Assembly (NCBI RefSeq): GCF_022321485.1
Contig: NZ_JAKOGG010000003.1
Span: 310,001 to 374,000 of the forward strand
Origin: Shewanella electrica
Lineage (GTDB): Bacteria; Pseudomonadota; Gammaproteobacteria; Enterobacterales; Shewanellaceae
Direction of reading: 5' to 3'
DNA: 64,000 nucleotides
The position numbers and the translations under genes were made by a program. This document shows, piece by piece, positions 27,641 to 36,493 of the stretch. Under the pieces are notes generated by a model. That model was not told where the DNA came from. It saw only the letters and a list, made by a program, of their open reading frames with translations, and did not search any database. Position 1 is the stretch's first letter. Each line of letters starts with the position of its first letter.

Positions 27641-30040
27641 TTAGAAACGGTAAGTCGCTTCTGCAAAGTAGTAACCACCGTTGAAACCAAATGGTGTGTT
27701 GGTCAGTGGGTACTGGAAGATACCGTTGTAGTTGTTGTTTTCTGGACGTTTTTCTGGATAAGTGTCAAACAAGTTTTGCGCACCTACGGTGAACGTCAGG
27801 TTGTCGGTTGCGGCATATGCTACAGACAAATCTACCGTGGTTTTGCCTTCATACTCTTTGTCACCGGTGCTGCTGTACGAAATGGTGTATGGACCAAAGT
27901 AGCTAAAGCGCAGGTTAGTGGTGAAATCTCCCAAGCTGTGAGTCAAACCTAAGCTACCAGTATTATGCGAGGTAGCATCGGTCATACGCACTTGTTCGAT
28001 ATGGTCGAACAGTTTGGCTTGTAGATCGTCCAAAATGTCTGGCACATGTATGCCTTCAATCTCGGTTTTATTGTAGGCATAAGCCAAGTTCGCTTTTAGC
28101 TCACCATAACTACCCAAATCAAACTGTTGCGCTACCACTAAGTCAACACCACGGGTACGCGTATCAACGGCATTGATAAAGAAACGGGCCGACTCGGCAT
28201 TGGTACCAGCCAACGCAGCGCCAACGGCTTCGGAGTCACTGGCTTTAAGTGAGCTAGACAGTACGATGCGATCATCAATATCGATTTGGTAACTGTCCAA
28301 CGTCACGGTCAAGCCGTTGTCACCAGTGTAAACAAAGCCCAAGCTGAATGAGGTTGATTCTTCAGGGCGCAGTTTGCCCACTTGCAGCGCTTGGGTCACT
28401 GGCGACAAGTTGTTGAAAGTACCAGATTCGGTTGGTACTAACTGACCAGTTTCATCCGGATTAAACAGGGTTGAGATGTTAGTGAAGTACAGCTGTTGTA
28501 CGCTTGGTGCACGGAAACCGGTGTTGGCGGTCGCACGCACAGCAAAGTTGTCGTTAAAGTCATAACGACCAGCCAATTTCCAGCTCACCTTGTCGCCAAA
28601 ATCTGAGTAATCTTCATAACGCAGCGCGGCTGACCAGTAGATAGCTTCGCTCAATTGGTTTTCTAATTCGGCATAAACCGCAGTGTTGTGACGGCTTTCA
28701 TCCACGGCAGATTCCGGTGTAAAACCACCAAAACCTTGGCTACCCGCAGGTTTATCTTGATAACCGCCGTTATCGTATGACGCCAGTTCACCGGCTTCGA
28801 TTTCATAGCCGTTTTCACGCCATGCCGCACCAACGGCCAGCATCACTTCCGACTGGTTGAAGAATGGGAAATAGCGCGATGCATCAACGGTCAAATCGAT
28901 CTCGTCGGTAGACAAAGTACCGGCGTCGAACGTGGTTTGGCTGTCAGGACCATAAGAAGCATTCACTGAGTTTTCGACACGGTATTGGAAGCTGTTTTTA
29001 CCGTAACCAGCAGAGGTATCCACATGCCATTTACCCAGCTCGAACTCGTAACCGATCAACGCTGAATAGTCTTTGATGCGCGGTGCCAAAATCGGCAAAT
29101 AGCCGTCAGGATAGATTTCTGGCACGTTGTTGTCTTGCAGCGCACGGCGGTAGAACGCGCCTGAGTGCGTTTCACGGTCGCTGATGCCACCGCTGAAATA
29201 CAGTTTGTCGTCGCCAAAGTACTGCGCACCGTTGGCAAACAGCGACAAGTTGTCGTATTCCGCATCGCCTACGTGGAAGTTTTTACGGTCGAAGGTTTCT
29301 TCACGTGGGTCTGGGCTGCCATCGGCCAGCGTTGGATATTGCTGACGTGGGTCCAAACCAGCACGGTTAGTTTTGTTCTTGTGTTGTGCTTCTAGCGAGA
29401 TGTTAATAAAACCATCTTCACTCCAGCTCAAGCCTTTGTTGGCACCGACGCGCCATTGTTCGCCATCACCTTGATAGGTTTGACCAACTTGGGTGGTGAT
29501 CATACCGCCATCGCGGTTATCTTTCAGGACCACGTTGATCACGCCAGCAATCGCGTCAGAACCATATTGTGCCGCCGCACCATCGCGCAGAATTTCGATA
29601 CGTTTGATCGCCGCCATTGGAATGGTGTTCAAATCGACGTTTGACGCACCTTTACCTACCGTACCGGACAAGTGCACCAGCGCTGAGCTGTGGTAACGTT
29701 TTCCGTTAACCAGCACCAAGGTATGGTCAGGCGACAAACCGCGCAGGTTGGCTGGACGCACCGCGTCAGAACCATCGGTTACTGCTGAAAATGGAAAGCT
29801 GTAGCTTGGCGCAGCAAATTGCAATGCGCGCGCGGTATCCGTCAGACCCGTTGCTTGCAGCTGATCAGCAGTGATGATATCTACTGGTGCCACACTATCC
29901 GTCGCGGTACGCATCGCAATACGTGAACCCACTACAGAAATTTTTTCCATATTGCTATTGTTGGCATCATCTGCAGCTAATACTGCAGGTGCTACCCACT
30001 GGCCAGCAACTGCCAGAGCTAAAATTGAAATGCGTTTCAT
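27641..30040 (-). CDS. TonB-dependent outer-membrane receptor of unknown substrate
   Basis: From the ATG at 30040 the product has about 799 residues. A signal peptide (MKRISILALAVAGQWVAPAVLAA) is followed by a TonB box-like KISVVGSRI, a plug (VDIITADQLQATGLTDTARALQFAAPSY ... IKRIEILRDGAAAQYGSDAIAGVINVVLK) and a beta-barrel ending FAEATYRF. The plug is of the broad group that includes vitamin, sugar and peptide receptors rather than classical siderophore receptors. No transport partners are adjacent. No operator was recognised in the 240 bp upstream. Confidence 0.85.
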   Translation of the reverse strand: MKRISILALAVAGQWVAPAVLAADDANNSNMEKISVVGSRIAMRTATDSVAPVDIITADQLQATGLTDTARALQFAAPSYSFPFSAVTDGSDAVRPANLRGLSPDHTLVLVNGKRYHSSALVHLSGTVGKGASNVDLNTIPMAAIKRIEILRDGAAAQYGSDAIAGVINVVLKDNRDGGMITTQVGQTYQGDGEQWRVGANKGLSWSEDGFINISLEAQHKNKTNRAGLDPRQQYPTLADGSPDPREETFDRKNFHVGDAEYDNLSLFANGAQYFGDDKLYFSGGISDRETHSGAFYRRALQDNNVPEIYPDGYLPILAPRIKDYSALIGYEFELGKWHVDTSAGYGKNSFQYRVENSVNASYGPDSQTTFDAGTLSTDEIDLTVDASRYFPFFNQSEVMLAVGAAWRENGYEIEAGELASYDNGGYQDKPAGSQGFGGFTPESAVDESRHNTAVYAELENQLSEAIYWSAALRYEDYSDFGDKVSWKLAGRYDFNDNFAVRATANTGFRAPSVQQLYFTNISTLFNPDETGQLVPTESGTFNNLSPVTQALQVGKLRPEESTSFSLGFVYTGDNGLTVTLDSYQIDIDDRIVLSSSLKASDSEAVGAALAGTNAESARFFINAVDTRTRGVDLVVAQQFDLGSYGELKANLAYAYNKTEIEGIHVPDILDDLQAKLFDHIEQVRMTDATSHNTGSLGLTHSLGDFTTNLRFSYFGPYTISYSSTGDKEYEGKTTVDLSVAYAATDNLTFTVGAQNLFDTYPEKRPENNNYNGIFQYPLTNTPFGFNGGYYFAEATYRF

Positions 30041-30282
30041 AGACGATGGAACCTTAAAGAATGTGTATAAAATCAACGGGTAATGGAAATAAAAATCAAA
30101 AAGGAGAAAAATTTTCTACCTAAAATAATTGCTGCGCATTCTAGCACTGTCTTTTATAACTAATTTATTCAAATTTACACTAGAAAATTCAATAAAGTTA
30201 TATCAAGTACCTAATAGGCGCTGAGCTTACACTGCTAGCCTGTGCCAACTGTAAAAACGATCAACAAAGGTCAACCACCCTA

Positions 30283-30789
30283 ATGTTAGCAGAGATCTCC
30301 ACTGTCGATATTTTCAGCACCGTCACGCAACAGTTGCGCCTTGGGCAGGCGCGTTTTCGTGTGATCGAACACGCCAGCGCTGGCCGTTGTGAAGTGGTAG
30401 CCGAGCTACGCGGCACCGAACTGGGTCAAGGCGCTAAAGCCCTGCTCACCCATATCAAAGGCAACGGCGTCAAACGTCATGTGCTAGCGATCCTGCCTGG
30501 AGATATGCAGGCCGATTTGAGTAAACTGGCGGCGCATTTTGGTGGTCGCAAAGCCTCGTTAGCGAGCCCAAGAGAAATGGCAGAATTGACCGGATGTGTT
30601 GCAGGCGCGATCCCGCCGTTTAGTTTCCATCCAGAACTGACGCTGGTTGCAGCGCCGCAGCTGTTTGCACGGTTTGATGAGTTGGCATTTAATGCGGGGA
30701 GTTTAGAACGGTCAATTATTGTGGCGAGCGACGATTACCGCCGCATCGCCCAACCACAGTTAGTGGATTTTGTTAGAAGTAGCGACTAG
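30283..30789 (+). CDS. YbaK/EbsC-family aminoacyl-tRNA deacylase-like protein
   Basis: The 168-residue protein fits the YbaK/ProX-like editing domain: VTQQLRLGQARFRVIEHASAG, LGQGAKALLTHIKGNGVKRHVLAILPGD, KASLASPREMAELTGCVAGAIPPFSFHPELTLVAAPQLF and LAFNAGSLERSIIVASDDYRRI. It is closest in shape to YeaK-type free-standing editors, which clear mischarged tRNAs; which tRNA is edited is unknown. Its last four bases overlap the convergent SDR gene. Confidence 0.85.
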   Translation: MLAEISTVDIFSTVTQQLRLGQARFRVIEHASAGRCEVVAELRGTELGQGAKALLTHIKGNGVKRHVLAILPGDMQADLSKLAAHFGGRKASLASPREMAELTGCVAGAIPPFSFHPELTLVAAPQLFARFDELAFNAGSLERSIIVASDDYRRIAQPQLVDFVRSSD

Positions 30790-31442
30790 CGCTGAAACTT
30801 TGCCAGCGCTTGCTCAATCGGTTGGTCACCATCGGTGAGTTCAATAATCACCCGCTTGATTGCATCATGGGCGATGATATATGCCAGCGTGGCAGCGACA
30901 TTATCGCGCGATACATTGCCGTAGCTGACCGCCAGACCTGCGTTAACTAAGGTGGTGGCGGCATCATCGGTCAAGGTGCCGGGGCGTACAATCACCCAAT
31001 CCAAGCCGCTGGCAACCAAGTAAACATCGGCGGCTTTTTTCACTTCCATGTAGTATTCAAAGGTATCGGAGATGGGCTGACCACGGCCCGCTTCTGGAAA
31101 CGCTGATACCAATATAAAACGCTCGATACCGGCAAGTTTGGCGGCTTCGACCGACTTTTCCAGCCCATCGCCATCAATGGCTTTGGTGTTTTCCTTGCCA
31201 CCTTTACCACCAGCACCAGCGCTAAACACCACGGCGTCACAGCCTGCCATCAATTGCGATAACGACTCAGGGCTGAGCTTAGCGAGGTCGCCGTAAACCG
31301 GTTCAGCGCCTAGCGCTTTCAACTCAGGCTCTTGCTCAAAATGACGATACAAACTCACCGGATGATCGCCCTGCTTGGTGAGTCGTGGTGCCAAATAACG
31401 GGCCACTTTTCCTGCACCACCGATAATAAATATCCGTCTCAT
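30786..31442 (-). CDS. Atypical SDR / NAD(P)H-binding protein; attachment gene of the adjacent transposon
   Basis: The 218-residue protein begins MRRIFIIGGAGKVARYLAPRL, a Rossmann dinucleotide-binding motif (GGAGKVA), and continues LKALGAEPVYGDLAKLSPESL, CDAVVFSAGAG, FILVSAFPEAG, YMEVKKAADVYLVASGLDWVIVRPGTL, all typical of the NmrA-like/YwnB-type atypical SDR group. The exact substrate is unknown. GAGGAGG lies four bases before the ATG. The transposon end begins 46 bp upstream of this ATG, so the coding region and ribosome binding site are intact but the native promoter has probably been displaced. The first 11 codons are the protospacer of the transposon's own guide. Confidence 0.88.
   Translation of the reverse strand: MRRIFIIGGAGKVARYLAPRLTKQGDHPVSLYRHFEQEPELKALGAEPVYGDLAKLSPESLSQLMAGCDAVVFSAGAGGKGGKENTKAIDGDGLEKSVEAAKLAGIERFILVSAFPEAGRGQPISDTFEYYMEVKKAADVYLVASGLDWVIVRPGTLTDDAATTLVNAGLAVSYGNVSRDNVAATLAYIIAHDAIKRVIIELTDGDQPIEQALAKFQR
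31408..31439 (+). other. Protospacer for the transposon's homing guide (codons 2-12 of the SDR gene)
   Basis: These 32 bp match the reverse complement of the mini-array spacer at 36522-36553 in 26 of 32 positions. Counted from the PAM side, positions 1-8 are all identical and mismatches fall at 9, 15, 17, 24, 27 and 31. The two bases 5' of the protospacer (31406-31407) are CT, compatible with the relaxed CN PAM known for I-F3 systems. The distance from its far edge (31439) to the transposon's first base (31488) is 48 bp, the spacing known for type I-F3 guided insertion. Confidence 0.9.
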
Positions 31443-31487
31443 ATAACCTCCTCATTGATGACCACACCATGCGGATAACTCAGTTGG

Positions 31488-31640
31488 TGTCGATATAACC
31501 ATAAGTTGACATAAAACAACCATAAGTTGTCATAATTAAACCATAAGCTGACATAAACCTGACTTTATGAAAATTTACAACAAAATAAAAATGTTTTATA
31601 TCTGTTAGTTAGGAATTATTAAAACCATAAGATGACATAA
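31488..31640. repeat. tnsA-proximal transposon end with four TnsB-binding-type repeats
   Basis: The end starts TGTCGATATAACC. Four copies of AACCATAAGNTGNCATAA lie at 31497-31514, 31518-31535, 31539-31556 and 31623-31640. The first three are phased by exactly 21 bp, two helical turns; the fourth is 84 bp further on. They differ only at the bases marked N. Repeats of this kind are the TnsB binding sites of Tn7-like elements, and the sequence resembles those of other I-F3 elements (CCATAA core). Confidence 0.93.
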
Positions 31641-31708
31641 TTTGCAACCTGCTCAAAATTTAGCTAACTTAAAGAGCATATGTTGGCAGTCCTCGGAGAG
31701 ATGTCGCC

Positions 31709-32341
31709 GTGTACATTCGTGACCTAAGAAAGGCCTCACCGAACAAGAACGTCTTCAAATTTGCTAGCACCAAGAACGGTGAAGCTGTGCTTTGTGAAAG
31801 CTCTTTGGAATTTGATGCGTGTTTTCACCATGAATATAACGACAGCGTAAAATCCTTCAAAAGTCAGCCTGAAGGGTTTAGATATATGTTCAATGGGAAA
31901 TATCTACCCTACACCCCGGACATGTTGTTAGAGCTGCATGATCGCTCATATTGTTTTCACGAATACAAGCCATTTAGTCGTACTCAAGATTTTGAATTTC
32001 AGCAAAAATTTGATGCAAAGAGAGTCGCCGCTCAAGCTATTGGGATTCCGCTGTACTTGATCACAGACAAGCAGATTCGAGCTCAAGTTACTCTTGATAA
32101 TCTTAAGCTCATTCATCGCTACAGTGGTTTTTATGAAACGACTGAAATACAGAAACAACTATTGCAACACATAGCAAATTCCGGTGGAGAGAGTTCACTT
32201 TCTTCATTAACACGTCAACTTAAACTTAGTACGGCTGACGCACGACGTATTATGTTAGAGCTAATGAGTCAGCGGCGCATAACTACCGATATTCATAGCC
32301 AGACTCTCATGTCTGACCCGTTGTTGAGTCTGTGCCAATGA
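31709..32341 (+). CDS. tnsA: TnsA-like transposase endonuclease subunit
   Basis: The 210-residue protein has a restriction-endonuclease-like core with probable catalytic Glu34 (ESSLEFD), Asp71 (YLPYTPDM) and Lys87 (FHEYKP), then a C-terminal winged-helix-like part (SLSSLTRQLKLSTADARRIMLELMSQRRI). TnsA cuts the 5' strand at transposon ends so that the element moves by cut-and-paste. The GTG at 31709 is the most plausible start, with GGAGAG upstream; an ATG at 31701 is in another frame. It overlaps tnsB by 4 bp (ATGA). Confidence 0.93.
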   Translation: MYIRDLRKASPNKNVFKFASTKNGEAVLCESSLEFDACFHHEYNDSVKSFKSQPEGFRYMFNGKYLPYTPDMLLELHDRSYCFHEYKPFSRTQDFEFQQKFDAKRVAAQAIGIPLYLITDKQIRAQVTLDNLKLIHRYSGFYETTEIQKQLLQHIANSGGESSLSSLTRQLKLSTADARRIMLELMSQRRITTDIHSQTLMSDPLLSLCQ

Positions 32342-34179
32342 CGGACTTCAAGGATGAATTTGCCCCATCACAACTGACACCGCAACAAACACCAGCTCAG
32401 TATATCAAGCTTGATGATGCGGTTATTCTTCCAAGAGATCTGCAAACTTATTCCGAACATCAGCAAGCCATCGCTACCAAAAAGCTAATACTGCTTTCAC
32501 AAATTGAAAGCCGTTTATCTGGTGGCTGGACTGAAAAAAATCTCACACCGATTCTTAATGAATTGTTTAAAGATGATCATGAAAATTGCCCCAGTTGGCG
32601 GACTGTTACACGCTGGTACAAGGCGCTAAAGGATACCCAAGGAAGTGTTTCGTCACTCGCAGAGCAGCATCATCGAAAGGGGAATAGAACCGCCAAGGTG
32701 ACAGGCGATGAGCCTTTTTTTGAAGAAGCATTATCTCGCTTTTTAGACTCAAAGCGCCCAGCTATCGCTAGAGCTTATGAGTTTTATAAAGACAGAATTA
32801 TTATTGCCAATGAACATATTGTCGAAGGTAAAATCCCGATAATTTCATACACATCATTTGCCAAACGGATTAGAAGCCTGCCACCTTACGAACAAGCTTT
32901 AACTCGATTTGGTAAGTTCAAAGCCGACCAATGGTTCTCATATTGTGCTTCACACGAGCCACCTACTCGAATCTTACAACGTGTGGAAATAGACCATACT
33001 CCGCTAGATCTTATTGTGATTGATGACAAACTATATATCCCGCTAGGGCGTCCCTATCTAACGCTCATCATCGATGTATACAGCGGCTGTATTCTTGGAT
33101 TTCATATCAGCTTCAATCCCCCATCATATGACTCAACCGCCAAGGCGATCAGCCACGCCATCAAACCGAAAGACCTATCACACCTTAATATTGACCTTAA
33201 AAATGAATGGCCTTGCTACGGTAAGTTCGAAACATTGGTGGTCGATAATGGCGCTGAATTCTGGTCAAAAAGCTTAGAGCTGGCATGTAAAGACGCTGGT
33301 ATCAACATCCAATACAATCCTGTTAGAAAACCATGGTTAAAACCATTTATCGAACGCTTGTTTGGGGTTATTAATCAGCTGCACCTTTCTGAAATGCCAG
33401 GGAAAACATTCTCCAATATTTTCGAAAAGGGTGACTACAATTCGTCAAAAGATGCCGTAATTCGCTTTTCTACTTTCATTAATGAATTCCATCGATGGGT
33501 AGTCGATGTCTACCATCAACAACCTGATTCACGCCAAACACGAATTCCAATAATGAAATGGAGAGAAAGCTGTAACATCCTCCCGCCGCCAATGATGACC
33601 CCAAACGATGAAATGCGCTTCAACGCCATCATGGGAAAAACGGTTACGCGAACACTCACTAGAAATGGCTTCACTTTAGACGGACTTAGATACGATAGCA
33701 CTGCATTAGCTGACTATCGAAAGCAATATCCACAGAGTCAAAAAACTCGCCAAAAGACAATTAAAATCGACCCTGATGATATTGCAACCATCAAAGTTTT
33801 TCTGGAAGAAATCGATGGATATCTGGAGGTTCCTTGCACAGAACATCTAGCAGACAATAAAACGAGCTGGTATCAGTACAAAACGATTCGCAAACATCAC
33901 AAACAGATCATTGCAGCACAAGTCGATGAACTCAACCTTGCTAAAGCAAGGATGACCATCAAAGAAAATATTGCTCAAGAGCAAACACTCCAAACCTCAC
34001 AAAAAACAACCAAACTACAGTCCGCGAAGAATCAAGCTCGACTAGCCAATATCAGTGATAAAAAACCTACAACTATAGTCCCAGAGTCATCAAAGCCGCT
34101 TTCTAATACCCGAAACGCAACCAAGCCTGACGCCTTTTCGTCTTGGGATGATGACAGCGACGACTTAGAGGCGTTTTAA
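32338..34179 (+). CDS. tnsB: TnsB-like DDE transposase
   Basis: The 613-residue protein has an N-terminal helical DNA-binding region and an RNase-H-like DDE domain with Asp219 (VEIDHTPLDLIVID), Asp303 (LVVDNGAEFWSK) and Glu339 (KPWLKPFIERLFG). A Mu-type C-terminal beta-barrel follows, and a polar tail ends in an acidic patch (SSWDDDSDDLEAF) that probably contacts TnsC. TnsB binds the end repeats and joins 3' ends to target DNA. The start is taken at the ATG overlapping the tnsA stop. The catalytic triad is intact, so the enzyme is probably functional. Confidence 0.95.
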   Translation: MTDFKDEFAPSQLTPQQTPAQYIKLDDAVILPRDLQTYSEHQQAIATKKLILLSQIESRLSGGWTEKNLTPILNELFKDDHENCPSWRTVTRWYKALKDTQGSVSSLAEQHHRKGNRTAKVTGDEPFFEEALSRFLDSKRPAIARAYEFYKDRIIIANEHIVEGKIPIISYTSFAKRIRSLPPYEQALTRFGKFKADQWFSYCASHEPPTRILQRVEIDHTPLDLIVIDDKLYIPLGRPYLTLIIDVYSGCILGFHISFNPPSYDSTAKAISHAIKPKDLSHLNIDLKNEWPCYGKFETLVVDNGAEFWSKSLELACKDAGINIQYNPVRKPWLKPFIERLFGVINQLHLSEMPGKTFSNIFEKGDYNSSKDAVIRFSTFINEFHRWVVDVYHQQPDSRQTRIPIMKWRESCNILPPPMMTPNDEMRFNAIMGKTVTRTLTRNGFTLDGLRYDSTALADYRKQYPQSQKTRQKTIKIDPDDIATIKVFLEEIDGYLEVPCTEHLADNKTSWYQYKTIRKHHKQIIAAQVDELNLAKARMTIKENIAQEQTLQTSQKTTKLQSAKNQARLANISDKKPTTIVPESSKPLSNTRNATKPDAFSSWDDDSDDLEAF

Positions 34180-35207
34180 TGGCACAACTATTGAGTGAAC
34201 ATCAAATACAATTGCTCAATCAGTTTAGCGACTGCCTCGTTGAGCACACTCAGGTAAAGCAAATATTTGAAGATTTTGATCAGTTGAGAGTGAGCCGGTT
34301 ATTCCATGCTGATCCGCAATGCATGCTACTGACAGGCGATACTGGTGTAGGGAAAAGCCATTTAATTAATCACTATCAAAAACGTGTTGCCTCTTCGCAA
34401 ACGGCATCGCGCACTAGCCACCCAATTTTGGTATCCCGTATTGCCAGTGGCAAAAGTATTGACCATACATTTGCTCAAATTCTGTCAGATTTGGAGTTAT
34501 TCGGAAGTCATCGCAGAACAAGACAACGAGGTTTGCAACGAGATTTAAGGAAAGATACCGTCAAATGCTTAATAAGCGCGAACGTTGAACTACTAATCAT
34601 CAATGAATTTCAAGAAGTCATTGAATTCAAATCACAGCAAGAACGTCAGCTCATAGCCAATGCTTTAAAGTATCTTAGTGAGGCAGCAAAGCTACCGATT
34701 GTTCTTGTGGGGATGCCTTGGGCGGAAAAAATTGCGGATGAGCCTCAGTGGTCATCACGATTGATACGGAGACGGCAGCTAAGCTACTTTGATATCACCA
34801 CGAATGAAGCGCAGCAATACTTCAGGCGGTATCTCAAAGGACTTGCTAATCACATGCCTTTTGAAATAAAACCAGCTATAGAACAGGCCCAATTCGCCAT
34901 ACCGCTATTTGCTGCAAGTAAAGGCGAAAACCGCATACTCAAACACCTGCTAACCGAAACATTACGCCATGCACTGCTACACAACTCTTCGACATTAGAA
35001 AGAGAACATTTTATTGCCGCACATGATTCACTATTTGGTACTTCACAACCTAACCCTTTTAGGGAGCCCCCTGATAAGGTGAAGTTTTCACGCATAGCCA
35101 AGGCCTCATACTACAACCCAAATGCGCTTTCTCAGGACGATTTAATTGTTTCACGTCAATACACTGAAGCAAAACACACGTTGCAAGAGTGGATAGCTAT
35201 TACTTAA
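34179..35207 (+). CDS. tnsC: TnsC-like AAA+ transposition regulator
   Basis: The 342-residue protein has Walker A GDTGVGKS at residues 53-60 and a Walker B-type segment LLIINEFQE at 138-146, in which the usual Asp before Glu reads Asn. Further AAA+ elements follow (PIVLVGMPWAEKI; arginine-rich SSRLIRRRQLSYF). TnsC links the TniQ-Cascade target complex to TnsAB and polymerises on DNA. It starts on the last base of the tnsB stop codon, so all three tns genes form one tightly coupled operon. The final 30 residues are conserved-looking and may carry the TnsA contact. Confidence 0.93.
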   Translation: MAQLLSEHQIQLLNQFSDCLVEHTQVKQIFEDFDQLRVSRLFHADPQCMLLTGDTGVGKSHLINHYQKRVASSQTASRTSHPILVSRIASGKSIDHTFAQILSDLELFGSHRRTRQRGLQRDLRKDTVKCLISANVELLIINEFQEVIEFKSQQERQLIANALKYLSEAAKLPIVLVGMPWAEKIADEPQWSSRLIRRRQLSYFDITTNEAQQYFRRYLKGLANHMPFEIKPAIEQAQFAIPLFAASKGENRILKHLLTETLRHALLHNSSTLEREHFIAAHDSLFGTSQPNPFREPPDKVKFSRIAKASYYNPNALSQDDLIVSRQYTEAKHTLQEWIAIT

Positions 35208-35383
35208 AACGAAATTGCCCCATTCAAAGTTATCAACGCGACTTGAGATGAGCATCACTCGCCTAATGTTGACCCAAACTGAGTAATGCGACAAAGTGCC
35301 AACTCTAACTATGGCGATTCTACGCCCCTTACTACTAATAATCATTAAGTTAATTATTCTTAAATATCTGAAAGGAAGTACCT

Positions 35384-35893
35384 ATGATAGGCATTATTGC
35401 CCTGATTATTGCCTTGGTTTACCTGGGCGCCCTGCTCCTTTTAAGCCAGATTCTGCTATGGAAAATGCCTGCTGGGGGCAAGAAAACAATGGTTTCTCTG
35501 CTGCTGTTGCCGCTGCTGGCAGGCCTCAGCTTTATTGATGAAATATGGGCCAGGCACCAGTTTCAGGCCTTATGCGCAGAAGATAATTTACTAAGCTACC
35601 AGGCAGATAAGGTCAGGGGGCAAGCGGTCAGCACCAAAGCGCTGATCCGGAAAAATATCAGCGCAGCCGTGCCTATCGTTGAGCATACCCGGTACTGGTT
35701 TTTAGCTGGCACTGATGACATCGTGATCACCAGCAAAAGTTATTACGCCAAAGGCGGCTGGATAAGCCGCTTGATCGGTTTTCCAGAGGGGAGTCCTCCT
35801 CTGCTGTTTAACGGGACCTGCAGTTCAAAAGAGTACTACACCCTGTTTCAAAAACTAAATATCCAAGAAATTAATAATAAGGACGATAATTAA
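35384..35893 (+). CDS. Unknown cargo membrane protein
   Basis: The 169-residue protein is not recognised. It has two hydrophobic helices, about residues 3-27 (GIIALIIALVYLGALLLLSQ) and 36-51 (VSLLLLPLLAGLSFID), followed by a soluble part of about 115 residues containing VPIVEHTRYWFLAGTDDIVITSKSYYAKGGW. A ribosome binding site GAAAGGAAG precedes the ATG. Its base composition is richer in GC than tnsABC. Its stop overlaps the start of the next small gene, so the two form a pair. Confidence 0.65.
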   Translation: MIGIIALIIALVYLGALLLLSQILLWKMPAGGKKTMVSLLLLPLLAGLSFIDEIWARHQFQALCAEDNLLSYQADKVRGQAVSTKALIRKNISAAVPIVEHTRYWFLAGTDDIVITSKSYYAKGGWISRLIGFPEGSPPLLFNGTCSSKEYYTLFQKLNIQEINNKDDN

Positions 35894-36102
35894 TGCCGAC
35901 GATAAATGAAGCCTATATCAATGCGTTGCTTGCCGATGCAACTTATGCATTAGATGAAAATGTAGCCAACGGACTTACCGGCACGGCATTATCGGATTAT
36001 TTAGATGTTCGTATTAAAAATTCTTATCCGAAACTCACCTGTTATTGCCGACGTTATAACGAACTTCTGTCCAAAAAAGAGCTGAAAGCACAGCACGTCT
36101 AG
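35893..36102 (+). CDS. Small cargo protein, perhaps the N-terminal remnant of a lipase-like protein
   Basis: The 69-residue product begins MPTINEAYINALLADATYALD, with a following TGLTGTALSDYLD. This reminds me of the N-terminus of lipase-class-3-like secreted effectors, but that resemblance is from memory and weak, and no catalytic GxSxG is present. After residue 43 the sequence becomes basic and ends soon. It is translationally coupled to the preceding membrane protein, which would be an arrangement of effector remnant and immunity-like partner if the resemblance holds. Otherwise it is simply unknown. Confidence 0.45.
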   Translation: MPTINEAYINALLADATYALDENVANGLTGTALSDYLDVRIKNSYPKLTCYCRRYNELLSKKELKAQHV

Positions 36103-36126
36103 ACCCTATTTCCGAGTTGGTTCAAT

Positions 36127-36432
36127 TTAACCGTCGCCATCTACATTGACTAAATGCTTGATAATGCTTTCCACTTTCAAAGCAGTTGCTGTTGATAGTC
36201 CCATAGGGATAAAAGCTAATTTTTGTTGCTGGTAGTTGAACTGAGCCTCTGCCAAAATTTGTACTGAAAACAACTTTTTTTCCAGCTCTTTCGCCGATAT
36301 CACCATATATCGAACGCGTTGAGGTCCGTGATTCAAGCAACGAACTTGGAGCTCTCCTAATCCTTCTTTGACGTCATCGACTGTTGCAATAATATCACTT
36401 TCTAATATTGTGAGTCTGTTGCGGGTTTTCAT
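36127..36432 (-). CDS. Unknown small cargo protein
   Basis: The 101-residue protein (MKTRNRLTILESDIIATVDDVKEGLGELQVRCLNHGPQ...) is not recognised. AAGGA precedes its ATG. It contains no membrane segment. It lies directly downstream (leftwards) of the homing mini-array, so the mini-array may be processed out of its 5' leader or share its promoter. That link is inference from order only. Confidence 0.55.
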   Translation of the reverse strand: MKTRNRLTILESDIIATVDDVKEGLGELQVRCLNHGPQRVRYMVISAKELEKKLFSVQILAEAQFNYQQQKLAFIPMGLSTATALKVESIIKHLVNVDGDG

Positions 36433-36493
36433 GACTAATCCTTGGCAAAAGAGTAAGAGTAACGTAACGCGCTGGGTACTGGATCGCCACTAC

